From: an uncultured Eubacteriales bacterium
GTDB taxonomy: Bacteria; Bacillota; Clostridia; Christensenellales; CAG-138
NCBI GenBank assembly: GCA_902798825.1
Contig: CADBYI010000011.1
Coordinates: 124,001-188,000, forward strand
Direction: 5' to 3'
DNA: 64,000 nt
A program made the translations under genes and the position numbers. The notes beneath the pieces were generated by a model. That model made no database searches. It was not told where the DNA came from and saw only the letters and a list, made by a program, of their open reading frames with translations. Each line of letters starts with the position of its first letter. Position 1 is the stretch's first letter. Positions 24,889 to 34,173 of the stretch are shown here, one piece after another.

Positions 24889-25860
24889 TCACGGATTCCG
24901 GGACAGGATCGCATGGATCTGCTCCGGCTGGGGCATGGAGCGGATGGCGCCTTTCTTGGTGGTGACCAGGTAGGCCGCGGCGTTGGCGAAGCGGAGCATG
25001 TCCGTTAAGCTCTGTTCACTGCGGCTTTCGACGCCGTTGCTCAGCACGTCATGGAGCACGCAGGCGCAGAAGGTGTCCCCCGCGCCGGTGGTTTCGATGG
25101 TGCCGCCCAGGCGGAAGGCGGGGACGAAGGCGCGGTGCCCGCTGCAGAAGGAGATGGCCCCGTCCGCGCCCAGCGTGACGTTCAGCAGCCGGATGTTCGG
25201 ATACTGTTGCAGCAGGATCGCCGCCCCCTTGTCGTAGTCCGTTTCGCCGGTCAAAAAGACGATCTCGTTGTCGGCGATCTTCACCACGTCGGCCCGGGAC
25301 AGACCCCACTCGATACATTCCTTGGCCAAGGCTTCGCTGCTCCACAGGGGCGGGCGCAGGTTCGGATCGAAGGAGATCAGGGCGCCTGCCTCCCTGGCGG
25401 TTCGGACGGCGGCTTTGGTGGCCTCCCGGACGCCCTCATGGGTCATGGAAAGGGTGCCGAAATGGAAGATGCGGCAAGCTTTCAGCCTGTCTTCGGGGAG
25501 CTCCTCCCTTTTCAGCATCATGTCCGCGCCGGGGTTGCGATAGAAGGAGAAATCCCGATCCCCGTTTTCAAAGGTGTGCACCACGGCAAGCGTCGTATGC
25601 ACTTCGGGATCGAACAACAGCGCGGCTGTGTCGATGCCTGCCTCGGTCACAACGTCCCGAAGCTGTCTGCCGTAGACGTCGTTTCCCACCTTGCCGATGA
25701 AGGCGGTTTTTCGGCCGAGCTTGTTCAGCATGGCCAGCACGTTGCAGGGGGCGCCGCCGGGGTTGGCCTCCCAGAGGGGGTTCCCCTGCTCGCTGGTGCC
25801 GCTTTCGGTGAAGTCGATCAGCAGCTCGCCCAGAGCCACCACGTCAAAGCTTTTATCCAT
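24889..25860 (-). CDS. PfkB-family sugar kinase, probable fructokinase
   Basis: 323-residue cytosolic kinase. N-terminal ALGELLIDF and GGAPCNVLAMLNKLG (substrate side) and the C-terminal PfkB signature with catalytic aspartate TTGAGDTFCACVLH (about 251-264, anion hole GAGD) are complete. Bacterial fructokinases of this group lie beside GH32 enzymes, and this gene is the last of the fructan operon, directly after the cytosolic GH32, so fructose to fructose-6-phosphate is the likely reaction. ATG 25860 is chosen with AAGGAAGG upstream; the frame continues 17 codons further without a ribosome site. Confidence 0.87.
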   Translation of the reverse strand: MDKSFDVVALGELLIDFTESGTSEQGNPLWEANPGGAPCNVLAMLNKLGRKTAFIGKVGNDVYGRQLRDVVTEAGIDTAALLFDPEVHTTLAVVHTFENGDRDFSFYRNPGADMMLKREELPEDRLKACRIFHFGTLSMTHEGVREATKAAVRTAREAGALISFDPNLRPPLWSSEALAKECIEWGLSRADVVKIADNEIVFLTGETDYDKGAAILLQQYPNIRLLNVTLGADGAISFCSGHRAFVPAFRLGGTIETTGAGDTFCACVLHDVLSNGVESRSEQSLTDMLRFANAAAYLVTTKKGAIRSMPQPEQIHAILSRNP

Positions 25861-25894
25861 ATCGATCTGCCTTCCTTTTCTTCCGTTTTTCACA

Positions 25895-27373
25895 CTACGC
25901 CTCGATATCATATTTTTCCACGTCGATGATGGCGGCTCCGTCCGCAGAGAAGGAGATGGAGTCGGCGGAGATCGGCGTGTAGATCACGAAGGACGCCGCC
26001 TGCTCCCCATCGTTGACGAAGATCTCCAGGCTGTAGCGGTCCAGGATGAGACGGAGCTTCAGCTCGTCGCGGGAGGCGATGGGAAAATCCCTGACGTTGA
26101 CGATGTCGTGGGGGAAGCCGGAACGGCTTCGATCCACGCGGATGGTGTTGTTCTCCGGCTTGTGGCGGATGGTGGTGGCCCGCTCCCCGTCCTTGGCCAC
26201 GCTGATCCTGAAATAGCGGTACATATGGTTGGTATTCCCCGGACGAACGCGGACCGTCATGTCGAGGAAGCGGCCGGAAACCCCCTGCAGGTTGGTTTCG
26301 TCGGATATGACCACGTTTTGATAGCTGACCTTGACGCTGCGGAAGCTTTCCAGCTCGCGCACCGGGTTTTGGATCAGCCGCCCGTTGCGGACGGACAGCT
26401 CCCGGGGCAGGGTCATCTGGCCGAAGAAGGGCAGGCCCTTGACCTTGCAGCCGGAGGATTCCCAGCTTTGCATCCAGGCGATCATCACCCGGCGGCCGTC
26501 CGGGGTCTCCACCGTCTGCGTGGCATAGAAATCCGTGCCGTAATCGATGGCCTGTGTGTTCTCCCGCAGCAGATGCTTTTTGTCCCGGTCGTACTCTCCG
26601 AGGATGCAGAGGGTGGCGTTGCCCGGGTGAAACTCCAAGCCCATGGAGGTCATGTCCTGGGGGCTCGTCAGCAAAACGTGCTTGCCGTCCAGGGGGAAGA
26701 AGTCGGGGCATTCCCACATCTTGCCGTATTGATTGTGGCAGGAGGCCAGGACCGAAGAGAAGCGCCACGCTATGGCGTCGTCGCTTTCGAACAGGAGGAC
26801 GGACCCGCTGCCGTCGGCCGGGCGATTGCCCACCACCGCCCAGTATTTGCCGTCCTCGTACCAGATCTTCGGGTCGCGGAAATCGTGGGCGCTCCCCCCC
26901 TCCGGCAGCTCTTTGGCGTCGATCACCGGGTTCGCCTCCAGCTTTCGATAGTCCACCCCGTCGCCGATGGCGATGCACTGGGTCTGATAGCTGGTCATGG
27001 CGCCGTTGGACCGCCGCACGTTGCGGACGCCGGTATACATGAGCAGATGCTGTCCGTCAGGCAGGGCGATGGCGCTGCCGGAGAAGCAGCCGTCCTTGTC
27101 GTAGCCCATGTCCGGGGCCAGGGCGCAGGGCAGCCGGTCCCAATGGAGAAAGTCCCTGGTCTTCACGTGACCCCAGTGCATGGCCCCCCATTTCACGTCG
27201 TAGGGGTAATACTGAAAGAACAGATGATACTCCCCCTCGTATACGGAGAAGCCGTTGGGGTCGTTTATCCAGCCCACTCCGCCGGTCACGTGGAAGCGGG
27301 GCTGATCGTCCTTCGACAGGTTCTGAAGATATTTTTTTTCGAAATCTCTCGCTTTTTGCAGATCGTTTTTCAT
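25895..27373 (-). CDS. GH32 beta-fructosidase (sucrose/fructan hydrolase), cytosolic
   Basis: 492 residues, no signal peptide. GH32 five-blade propeller with the nucleophile in GWINDPNGFS (about 34-43), the transition-state stabiliser in DFRDPKIW and the acid/base in MWECPDFF, then the C-terminal beta-sandwich ending in YSLEIFVNDGEQAASF. It would cleave imported fructo-oligosaccharide or sucrose to fructose for the adjacent kinase. Its ATG overlaps the stop of a 10-codon open frame (27372-27404) that itself overlaps the upstream gene, which may couple translation. Confidence 0.92.
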   Translation of the reverse strand: MKNDLQKARDFEKKYLQNLSKDDQPRFHVTGGVGWINDPNGFSVYEGEYHLFFQYYPYDVKWGAMHWGHVKTRDFLHWDRLPCALAPDMGYDKDGCFSGSAIALPDGQHLLMYTGVRNVRRSNGAMTSYQTQCIAIGDGVDYRKLEANPVIDAKELPEGGSAHDFRDPKIWYEDGKYWAVVGNRPADGSGSVLLFESDDAIAWRFSSVLASCHNQYGKMWECPDFFPLDGKHVLLTSPQDMTSMGLEFHPGNATLCILGEYDRDKKHLLRENTQAIDYGTDFYATQTVETPDGRRVMIAWMQSWESSGCKVKGLPFFGQMTLPRELSVRNGRLIQNPVRELESFRSVKVSYQNVVISDETNLQGVSGRFLDMTVRVRPGNTNHMYRYFRISVAKDGERATTIRHKPENNTIRVDRSRSGFPHDIVNVRDFPIASRDELKLRLILDRYSLEIFVNDGEQAASFVIYTPISADSISFSADGAAIIDVEKYDIEA

Positions 27374-27404
27374 GCAGCGGCCTCAAATACTGTATAAGTC
27401 ATTC
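27372..27404 (-). CDS. Ten-codon mini-ORF bridging the yesL-like and GH32 genes
   Basis: ATG at 27404 encodes MTYTVFEAAA and stops with a TGA that overlaps the GH32 ATG; its own ATG overlaps the stop of the YesL-like gene, and GAGGGAGGAACG upstream is a fair ribosome site. It is too short to call functional by itself; the double ATGA overlap suggests a translational coupler rather than a product. Confidence 0.35.
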
Positions 27405-28043
27405 TCGTTCCTCCCTCTCCACGCGCTCCCTGTCCTCCGGCCTTAGATGCTTCCTGAACACGGCCTCTATGGGGAACGAGGCCCCCCAGTAGACCGTGGC
27501 GGGCACAAAGATCACCAGCGCCGGCACCGTCAGCGTCACCGCGATGCCGCCCAGCACCAGGGCAACCACGGAGAGCATCTTCACGGGATGGGCTCGCAGC
27601 AGCATAAAGCTGAAGCGGAGCACCTCCTTCACCGTGCCGTTGAACCGGGCGGCGTAGGCCGAAAGATACACGGTCCAGGTCAAAGTCAGCACCAGCAGCG
27701 CCAGCGTGACCCCGTACAGCCAGCCCATGGGATACCCCTTCAGAATCAGGCTCCGCAGGATCAGCGCATCCCCGGTGAGGAGGCAGAGCACCAGCAGCGC
27801 CACCAGCCAGCAGAGGGTGGACCGCTTGAAGTTCTCCTTGAAGGCGTTGAAGAAGCTGGCCCACAGGTAGTCGTCCCCCCGGCGCACGTGGGTGAAGGCG
27901 GCGCTGTAGAGGGCGGCGGAGGCGGCGCCCATGGTGAAGACGGGCAGGGAAAACAGGGCCCACAGCACGCTCAAGGCCATCAGGTCGAAAACGGCCGTCA
28001 GAAACCGTATGATGGGATTGTTGATATCCAGCAGGCGGCGCAT
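27399..28043 (-). CDS. YesL-like membrane protein (DUF624)
   Basis: 214 residues with about five membrane spans, beginning with NPIIRFLTAVFDLMALSVLW and containing SLPVFTMGAASAALYS, the signature of DUF624/YesL. Such proteins accompany LplB/LplC-type sugar ABC transporters and polysaccharide loci across Firmicutes; the molecular role is unknown. It lies between the two GH32 genes and ends in a highly charged EREERE tail. Confidence 0.88.
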   Translation of the reverse strand: MRRLLDINNPIIRFLTAVFDLMALSVLWALFSLPVFTMGAASAALYSAAFTHVRRGDDYLWASFFNAFKENFKRSTLCWLVALLVLCLLTGDALILRSLILKGYPMGWLYGVTLALLVLTLTWTVYLSAYAARFNGTVKEVLRFSFMLLRAHPVKMLSVVALVLGGIAVTLTVPALVIFVPATVYWGASFPIEAVFRKHLRPEDRERVEREERE

Positions 28044-28056
28044 GGGCCCTCCTTTT

Positions 28057-29610
28057 TTATCGGGTGTACAGCTTCAGGTTGGACAGGGTGACGGTGTTGT
28101 TCTCCGCGAACAGGCGCACGGGGCGGCCGGTCACGCCGTAGAGCCGAACGGTCAGGGCGGCCAGGCCATCCACATAGAACACGCCCACGGAGCCCTCCTG
28201 CATATAGGTGAAGGTGTACTCCTTCCCCGCCTCCAGAGGCGCGACCGTCTCGGTGATGAGGGTGCTGCCCTCGTTGAACTGGAGGGACAGCGTGCCCTTG
28301 GCGGGGTCCAAAACGACGGTCTTGTACTTGTCCTGCCGGCCGCTGTAGTCGAAGGCCAGGCCAAAGCTGCCGGTCTTCTCGAACGTCAGGGTGCCGGTGA
28401 GCACATAGCTTTCATAGGCCGTGAACAGCTCCGCGTAGTTATAGGCGGAGCCGGCGGCGACCTGGGCATCCATGGTGTCCACCAGCAGCTGGCGGCGGGC
28501 GGTGTGCTGGCCGATCACGGCGTCCACAGGAGCCAGGTACAAGGTGCCGTCCGGGTTCTGCAGCAGCCGCTGCACGGCCAGGTTCCCCGCCCAGCCGTTC
28601 ACGTCCTGGGTGGAGGACACGGATTCCGAGCGGCGGGCCCAGCCCACCATGTAGGCGTTCTGGCCGTCCTCCACGTGCTTGGCGGCGTAGAACAGCTTGC
28701 CGTCCAATCGCACGGGGTCGCCGTAGGGGCCGTAGGGCCCGTCGGACACAGCATACCACAGGGTATCATCCTGGGCCGAATAGGTCAAGTAATACTTGTC
28801 GCCCAGTTTAAAGGTGTCGGTGCACTCCAGGTTCCAGAAGGAGCCCACCGGGTCGGTGAAGATGATGCCGTCATAGGTGGCGGTCTTCAAATCCCCGGAC
28901 AGGGTGAACTTCAAAACCCGGGCCTTGTTGCTCTGGGCGGCGGTGACGGTCAGGGTGATGGTGTCCGTGGCCTCGTCGTAGTAGGCCTGGGGGTCGCGGA
29001 AATCGTTCTTCTGGCCCAGGTCGGAGGGGGGCACCAGCTCCCAATCCGCCACCTTCTCGAAGGAGGTCAGGCTGTCTCCCTTGGCCACCAGGATCTTCTC
29101 CTTGAATTCATAGCTGTCGGAGAAGGCGTGGCCGGTGTAGAAGAAGTAATAGACGTCCTTCACCTTCACCACGGAGCCGGTGCCGATCCAGCCGTCCTGG
29201 CCGCCGGAGCGGGAGGCCTCCAGCACCACGTCGTCCTTCTCCGTGTAGGTGACGAAGTCGGGAGTGGTGGCCAGATAGATGGAGTGGTTGTAGGAATCGC
29301 CGCCCTCCTTCAGGTAGTAGATGTAATAGGTGCCGTCCTCGTAGTATGGCATGGTATCCCCCACGTAGGGCTGGGCGGTGCCGTCCACGGCGGGCAGGAA
29401 GAAAGTCCTGTAAGAATAGGCGGCCTCCTGGCTGCCGGGGGTCCGGAGAGCGGCAAAGTCCGTTTCGTTCTCCGGGAAGACGAAGGCCTCCCCGTCCGCC
29501 GCCACGTTGGCGGGGGCCGCAGGCGCCGCCTCCTCCTTCCCCTTGCAGCCGAAGGCAAGGCTCATGAGGAGCAGAATCGCCAGACAGAGGGCAAGAGTTT
29601 GTTTCTTCAT
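28057..29610 (-). CDS. Surface GH32-type fructan hydrolase lipoprotein
   Basis: 517 residues with signal peptide and lipobox LAFGC (cysteine about 22), so it is attached outside the membrane. The catalytic propeller carries the three GH32 acids in divergent form: VGDTMPYYEDG (nucleophile region, about 83-93), NDFRDPQAYYD (about 205-215) and WNLECTDTF (about 262-270). The C-terminal half (about 350-517) is a jelly-roll module ending NTVTLSNLKLYT. It probably shortens levan or inulin at the cell surface to products the ABC transporter can import. Preference for beta-2,6 or beta-2,1 bonds cannot be read from the sequence. Confidence 0.85.
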   Translation of the reverse strand: MKKQTLALCLAILLLMSLAFGCKGKEEAAPAAPANVAADGEAFVFPENETDFAALRTPGSQEAAYSYRTFFLPAVDGTAQPYVGDTMPYYEDGTYYIYYLKEGGDSYNHSIYLATTPDFVTYTEKDDVVLEASRSGGQDGWIGTGSVVKVKDVYYFFYTGHAFSDSYEFKEKILVAKGDSLTSFEKVADWELVPPSDLGQKNDFRDPQAYYDEATDTITLTVTAAQSNKARVLKFTLSGDLKTATYDGIIFTDPVGSFWNLECTDTFKLGDKYYLTYSAQDDTLWYAVSDGPYGPYGDPVRLDGKLFYAAKHVEDGQNAYMVGWARRSESVSSTQDVNGWAGNLAVQRLLQNPDGTLYLAPVDAVIGQHTARRQLLVDTMDAQVAAGSAYNYAELFTAYESYVLTGTLTFEKTGSFGLAFDYSGRQDKYKTVVLDPAKGTLSLQFNEGSTLITETVAPLEAGKEYTFTYMQEGSVGVFYVDGLAALTVRLYGVTGRPVRLFAENNTVTLSNLKLYTR

Positions 29611-29673
29611 GGATTCCTCCTATATATGGGACAAGGGGGATGGTGAACCATCCCCCAAATACGGTCTATCCGA

Positions 29674-31500
29674 TCACATCACGGGCATCTGATAGATGGT
29701 GACGCCGGTGAACTCGATGGTCACGCCGTCCAAAGCTGCCGTGGCTTCGGAGCCGAACTGGAACAGGAGCTCACAGGGCATTTCGGTGATGAAGATGTCC
29801 TTGGTCTCAAAGGTGAAGGTCTGCTCCTCGGTGGTGAAGTCCATACCCTCGGAGAGGCGGGGGTCCCAGCCGCCCTGGGGATTCAGGAAGAAGCCGCAGG
29901 ACACGGGCTTGTCGGCCTTGGCCTTGATCTCCACGATGAAGTAGCTGTCGGAAGGCAGGGTGACGGGGCAGATCAGCTTGTTGTGCCAATCCACGGTGCC
30001 GCCGTCGTCGATGCGATAGAACAGGCTGCCGTCGGCGGTCCAGATGGTGCCCACGCCGCGCTCGTTGTCCTCGTCGGTGCCGTTGAAGGTCTGCCAGGGG
30101 TACTTCTCCTTGTCCACGTTCTCGGTGTACATACCGAAGGGCGCGAAGGCTTCCAGGGTCTTCTTGGTCTCCTTATCGCCGCCCACCTTGTTGAACACGA
30201 AGTTCTTCACGGTGATCTTGTTGGCGGTGACGCCCTCGTTGGGGTTGCCGATCTGCATGCGCAGCACGGGGTCGTCCACGTTGGCTTCCGCGGTGAAGGT
30301 CTTCTCCACGGTCACTTCCTGGCCGGCCTCCAGACCGAGGCCGTTGAAGTTGGCCCGGGCTTCCCAGGACTTCTCGTTGCTTTCCACCAGCGCCTCGCCG
30401 CCCTGGCCGTTCTCGGCCACCACGGTGAAGCTGTAGTTGTACTTCTCACCCTGGACGACGGAGATGCCGGGCAGCTCCAGAACGGCCTGAACGCTCCACA
30501 CGCCGCCGCCCTCGCCGGGGTACTTGTCGATGGAGAACACGGCCGCGCCGTCCTCAAAGGCCACGCTGGCTTCCGCACCGTCGCCCGCAGAGGCGAAGGC
30601 GCCGCTGGAAGCGAAGTCGGCGGTGTACAGGGGCTCCAGGACCTCATCGCCCACGATCTCGTAGATCTCCACCTTGTCGATGGTGACGGTGAAGTTCTCG
30701 GGGGTGGTGTCGGCGGGGTTGTCGGGGTTGGGGGTGATCTTGCCCAGGTGGAGGCGGAGCTCAGCTACGCCGTCCTCGGGGGCCGTGAAGTTGGACTCGA
30801 CGCAGGAGATCTTCGCGTCCAGACGGGCGTTCCACACTTCGCCGCCGAAGGTCTTCCACTCCTCGGTGGAGCCGTCCTTGGGAATGAAGTGGGCATAGGT
30901 GGGGGCGCTGGACTTGGCCCAGATCTTCACCTTATAGTCGGCGCCGGCCTTCACGTCCAGGGACTTGACGAAGCGAACGTTGCCGTCCCCCTCGCCGGGG
31001 TTCACGATGTCGATGACGAAGGCGCCGTCCTTCAGGGCGCCGGTGGCCTCGGCTCCGTCGACCACAGCTTCCCAGCCGTGGGCGTCGGTGGCTTCCACGG
31101 TGGAGAAGTCGAATTCCTTCAGGACCGTGGCTTCGCCGGTCTTCTTGGTGACGGTCAGCGTGGCATAGGCTTCCGCGGTGGCGCCGGCCTTGTCGGTGAC
31201 GGCGTACACCAGCTCATAGGAACCGGCGGTCTCCGGGGTGGCCTTGCCGCCCTTGAAGTCCAAAGTGGGGGTGGATTCCACGGTGATCATGGCGGTGAGA
31301 TCCCCATCCTCCGCATCGGAGGCGGTGACGCCGGCCAGGGCGTCGTAGGCCTGACCCGCTTCCACGGTGCCGTCCTGAACGCCGCTGATGGCAGGCTTCT
31401 GATTCTCGGCGGAAGCGGCGGGCGCTGCTTCCTTCGCCCCGCAGGCGGCCAGGGAGGCCAGCATCAACAGGGACAGCAGGATTGCCAATGCTTTCTTCAT
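29674..31500 (-). CDS. Multi-module carbohydrate-binding lipoprotein
   Basis: 608 residues without a catalytic signature. Lipobox LAAC at about 17-20; an immunoglobulin-like domain of the DUF5011 type (KPAISGVQDGTVEAG... to about 110); then three jelly-roll CBM-like modules (about 125-285, 290-440 and 450-608) with repeating features such as ADYKVKIWAKS, EKYNYSFTV and DSYFIVEIKAK. The overall composition is acidic and lysine-balanced, as for exported proteins. Placed between the solute receptor and the surface GH32, it probably holds fructan on the cell surface, a Gram-positive counterpart to SusE/SusF. Binding specificity is inference from the locus. Confidence 0.75.
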   Translation of the reverse strand: MKKALAILLSLLMLASLAACGAKEAAPAASAENQKPAISGVQDGTVEAGQAYDALAGVTASDAEDGDLTAMITVESTPTLDFKGGKATPETAGSYELVYAVTDKAGATAEAYATLTVTKKTGEATVLKEFDFSTVEATDAHGWEAVVDGAEATGALKDGAFVIDIVNPGEGDGNVRFVKSLDVKAGADYKVKIWAKSSAPTYAHFIPKDGSTEEWKTFGGEVWNARLDAKISCVESNFTAPEDGVAELRLHLGKITPNPDNPADTTPENFTVTIDKVEIYEIVGDEVLEPLYTADFASSGAFASAGDGAEASVAFEDGAAVFSIDKYPGEGGGVWSVQAVLELPGISVVQGEKYNYSFTVVAENGQGGEALVESNEKSWEARANFNGLGLEAGQEVTVEKTFTAEANVDDPVLRMQIGNPNEGVTANKITVKNFVFNKVGGDKETKKTLEAFAPFGMYTENVDKEKYPWQTFNGTDEDNERGVGTIWTADGSLFYRIDDGGTVDWHNKLICPVTLPSDSYFIVEIKAKADKPVSCGFFLNPQGGWDPRLSEGMDFTTEEQTFTFETKDIFITEMPCELLFQFGSEATAALDGVTIEFTGVTIYQMPVM

Positions 31501-31521
31501 GGAAATTATCTCTCCTTTTCT

Positions 31522-33216
31522 TTACTTGCCCAAGTAGCGGTCATAGGCGTCCTGATAGACCTTCTGGATGCCGCCGATGTTGCACTTGCCGTTGAGATCG
31601 TTCTGGAAGGTCTCCCACTGGGCATCGCTGACACCGCCGCCCATGAGCCACTTGATCAGGTTGGTGCGGATGTAGTCGTTCAGGTTGGTCTCATAGTTGG
31701 AGAGGGTGTTGAGCTCGTCCAGGGTGAACTGCAGATTGGGGCAGGGCTTCACGTTGGCGGGCATGAAGGGGGCGGCATGGGCGTTGAGCCGATCCAGACG
31801 GAGCTTGGCCCGGGGCTCCATGTTCACCACGTTGTTCCAGGCGTAGTCGGACAGGTAGATGATGCCAAGAGGCGCGTTCTGCAGCCGCAGCTCGTCGGAG
31901 GTGATGCCCTCGGGCAGGGGCTTCTGCACCAGCATGCCCTTCTCATCCAGCTGCTCCTCATAGACGATGCCGATGGGGCCGTAGTTGATCTGGGCGGAGA
32001 TCATGGGATCATAGTACCGATCGAAGTAGGCCAGCAGCACCTCCACGTTGGGGCAGTCAGCAAAGACGATGACCTCGCCCGCGCCCACCTCGGGGTTGTT
32101 GGAGATGCACAGGGTCTGATCGCCGTGAGGCCCGATGATGGGGTTGCAGACGATGTAGTTCTCGGGGTTGGAGACAACGGTCTCGCTCTCCCACCAGTAG
32201 AAGGCGCCATAGGTCTCCAGGCCCTTGCCGTTGGCCAGGAAGTTGTCCTGGGACAGCTCGAAGGACACCTTGTCGATCAGGTTCTCCTTGACCCAGTTGG
32301 CCAGGAAGTTGGTGGCCTCCTTGAACCGCTCGTCCTGAACGGTGTAGGTGATCTTGTCGTCCACGATGATCCGGTGCTCCAGATTGTCGTTGAGGCCGAA
32401 CATGCCGTAAAGGTCGCACTGATTGCCCTGCCAGTTGTTGTACACGAAGCTCAAAGGCCGCTCGTCGCCGGCGTTGCCGTTGCCGTTCATGTCGTTGTCC
32501 CGGAAGTAGGTGAGCAGAGCTTCCATCTGATCGCAGGTCAGGTTGATGCCGTCCTGCAGATCAGCCTCGGTGATGCCGCTGACCGCACCGGCGTCGATGG
32601 CGGCCTTCGTCCAATTCTTGTTGAGGAAGAGGATGTTGGGGTTCTGCAGCAGGCCCATCTCCTCGATGCGGGGGAGGGAGTAGATCTTGCCGTCCTCCAC
32701 GTTGATGAGCTGGTTCTTGATGTCCGGGCGCTCCTCCAGGATCTTGGAGAAGTTGGGCATATACTCGAGATAGTCGCTGATGGGCAGCAGGACCTTCCGC
32801 TTGGCGTACTTGATGATCTCGCCGGCGCCCATGCCCGCGTGGTAGATGGCGTCGGGCCGGTTGTCAGCGTTGCCGAAGATCAGGTTCTTCTGCTGGGAAT
32901 AGACGGACTCGGACACGTTCTCCCAGGACACGAACACGTTGGTAGCCGCGAACAGGTCCTGCATGATCTTCATGTCGTTGTAGTCCAGCGCGGACGCGTT
33001 CTTGGAAGAATAGATGTTGAAGGACAGCTCCTTGGCGCCTTTCTCGTTGAGGATGGGGGCGCTGGGGTCCTTCCACTGGAAGCCGTAATCCGCCACCAGC
33101 TTTTCCACGCCGGCGCTCTCCTGCTTGTCAGCGGCCTTCTTGCTGCTGCCGCCGCCGCAGGCCACGGCCGTGAGGATCATCAGAGCCGCCAGGATCAAAA
33201 CCAACAGTTTCTTCAT
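31522..33216 (-). CDS. Carbohydrate ABC transporter solute-binding lipoprotein (LplA type)
   Basis: 564 residues, longer than the usual 420-450 solute receptors and typical of the LplA/YtcQ group that captures oligosaccharides. Signal peptide with lipobox TAVAC (cysteine about 20). The body has the KELSFNIYSSKN start and the DMNGNGNAGDERPLSF calcium-like loop (about 252-267) common in this family. The start at 33216 is set by an AGGAGGAAAAGC ribosome site; the frame stays open upstream without coding character. It is followed by the carbohydrate-binding lipoprotein. Confidence 0.9.
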   Translation of the reverse strand: MKKLLVLILAALMILTAVACGGGSSKKAADKQESAGVEKLVADYGFQWKDPSAPILNEKGAKELSFNIYSSKNASALDYNDMKIMQDLFAATNVFVSWENVSESVYSQQKNLIFGNADNRPDAIYHAGMGAGEIIKYAKRKVLLPISDYLEYMPNFSKILEERPDIKNQLINVEDGKIYSLPRIEEMGLLQNPNILFLNKNWTKAAIDAGAVSGITEADLQDGINLTCDQMEALLTYFRDNDMNGNGNAGDERPLSFVYNNWQGNQCDLYGMFGLNDNLEHRIIVDDKITYTVQDERFKEATNFLANWVKENLIDKVSFELSQDNFLANGKGLETYGAFYWWESETVVSNPENYIVCNPIIGPHGDQTLCISNNPEVGAGEVIVFADCPNVEVLLAYFDRYYDPMISAQINYGPIGIVYEEQLDEKGMLVQKPLPEGITSDELRLQNAPLGIIYLSDYAWNNVVNMEPRAKLRLDRLNAHAAPFMPANVKPCPNLQFTLDELNTLSNYETNLNDYIRTNLIKWLMGGGVSDAQWETFQNDLNGKCNIGGIQKVYQDAYDRYLGK

Positions 33217-33251
33217 ATTTGCTTTTCCTCCTGATTTGTCTTGTTTTTGTA

Positions 33252-34160
33252 TTAGCCCTTCAGGGAGCCGATCATGACGCCCTGAGCAAAGTACTTCTGA
33301 ACGAAGGGGTAAAGGAGCAGCACCGGCACGCTGGACACGATGACCGACACATACTTGAGCTGGTTGGCCAGCCGGTACTGCTGCAGGATGGTCTCGCCGC
33401 TGCCGCCCACGGTGCTCTCGGAGGCGATCAGGATCTCCTTCAACACCAGCTGCAGGGGGTACAGGTTCTCGTTCTGCAGGAAGATCATGGCGTTGAAGTA
33501 GCTGTTCCACTGGCCCACGGCGTAGTAGAGGGCCATGACCGCGATGATGGCCTTGGACAGCGGCAGCACCACCTCGCCGAAGATACGGAAGGACCCGGCG
33601 CCGTCGATGGTGGCCGCCTCTATGAGGGTGTCCGGAATGCTGGACTGGAAGAAGGTCTTGGTCATGAACAGGTTCCAGACCGACAGGATGGCGGGCAGCA
33701 CGATGGACCAGATGGTGTTCACCAGGCCCAGGCTGCTCATCACGTTATAGAACGGGATCAGGCCGCCGCCGAAGAACATGGGGATGATGAAGTAGATCAT
33801 GAACGCCTTCTGGCCGGGGAGCGTCTTGCGGCTCAGGGCCCAGCCGGCGGGGACGGTGACGATGATGGACAGGATGACCGTCAGGGCCGTGTAGAGGATG
33901 GTGTTCCGATAGCCCAGCCACACGTCCTTGCGCTCCATGATCTTGGCGAAGCCCTCCATGGTGATCCGCACGGGGTAGAGCACCACGTCGCCGGCCAGCA
34001 CCGCGTCAGGGTCGGAGATGGCGGCGATGACGATGAAGTACAGGGGGTACAGCACGATCAGGGCCAGGATCCCCAGCACGATGGCGTTGATGGTATAGAA
34101 GATCTTGTCGCCCGTGGTGTCCCGCAGGGCCATTTTTTTCACTTGTTGTCTCTTTTCCAT
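33252..34160 (-). CDS. Carbohydrate ABC transporter permease (LplC/YtcP type)
   Basis: 302-residue inner-membrane permease with about six spans and the EAA loop EAATIDGAGSFRIFGEVVLP (about 192-211). The PMFFGGGLIPFYNVMSSLGL stretch is the mark of the LplC/YtcP group. It pairs with the LplB-type permease 13 bases upstream and with the ATPase of the same operon. Confidence 0.93.
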   Translation of the reverse strand: MEKRQQVKKMALRDTTGDKIFYTINAIVLGILALIVLYPLYFIVIAAISDPDAVLAGDVVLYPVRITMEGFAKIMERKDVWLGYRNTILYTALTVILSIIVTVPAGWALSRKTLPGQKAFMIYFIIPMFFGGGLIPFYNVMSSLGLVNTIWSIVLPAILSVWNLFMTKTFFQSSIPDTLIEAATIDGAGSFRIFGEVVLPLSKAIIAVMALYYAVGQWNSYFNAMIFLQNENLYPLQLVLKEILIASESTVGGSGETILQQYRLANQLKYVSVIVSSVPVLLLYPFVQKYFAQGVMIGSLKG

Positions 34161-34173
34161 GTTGCGCCCCTCC

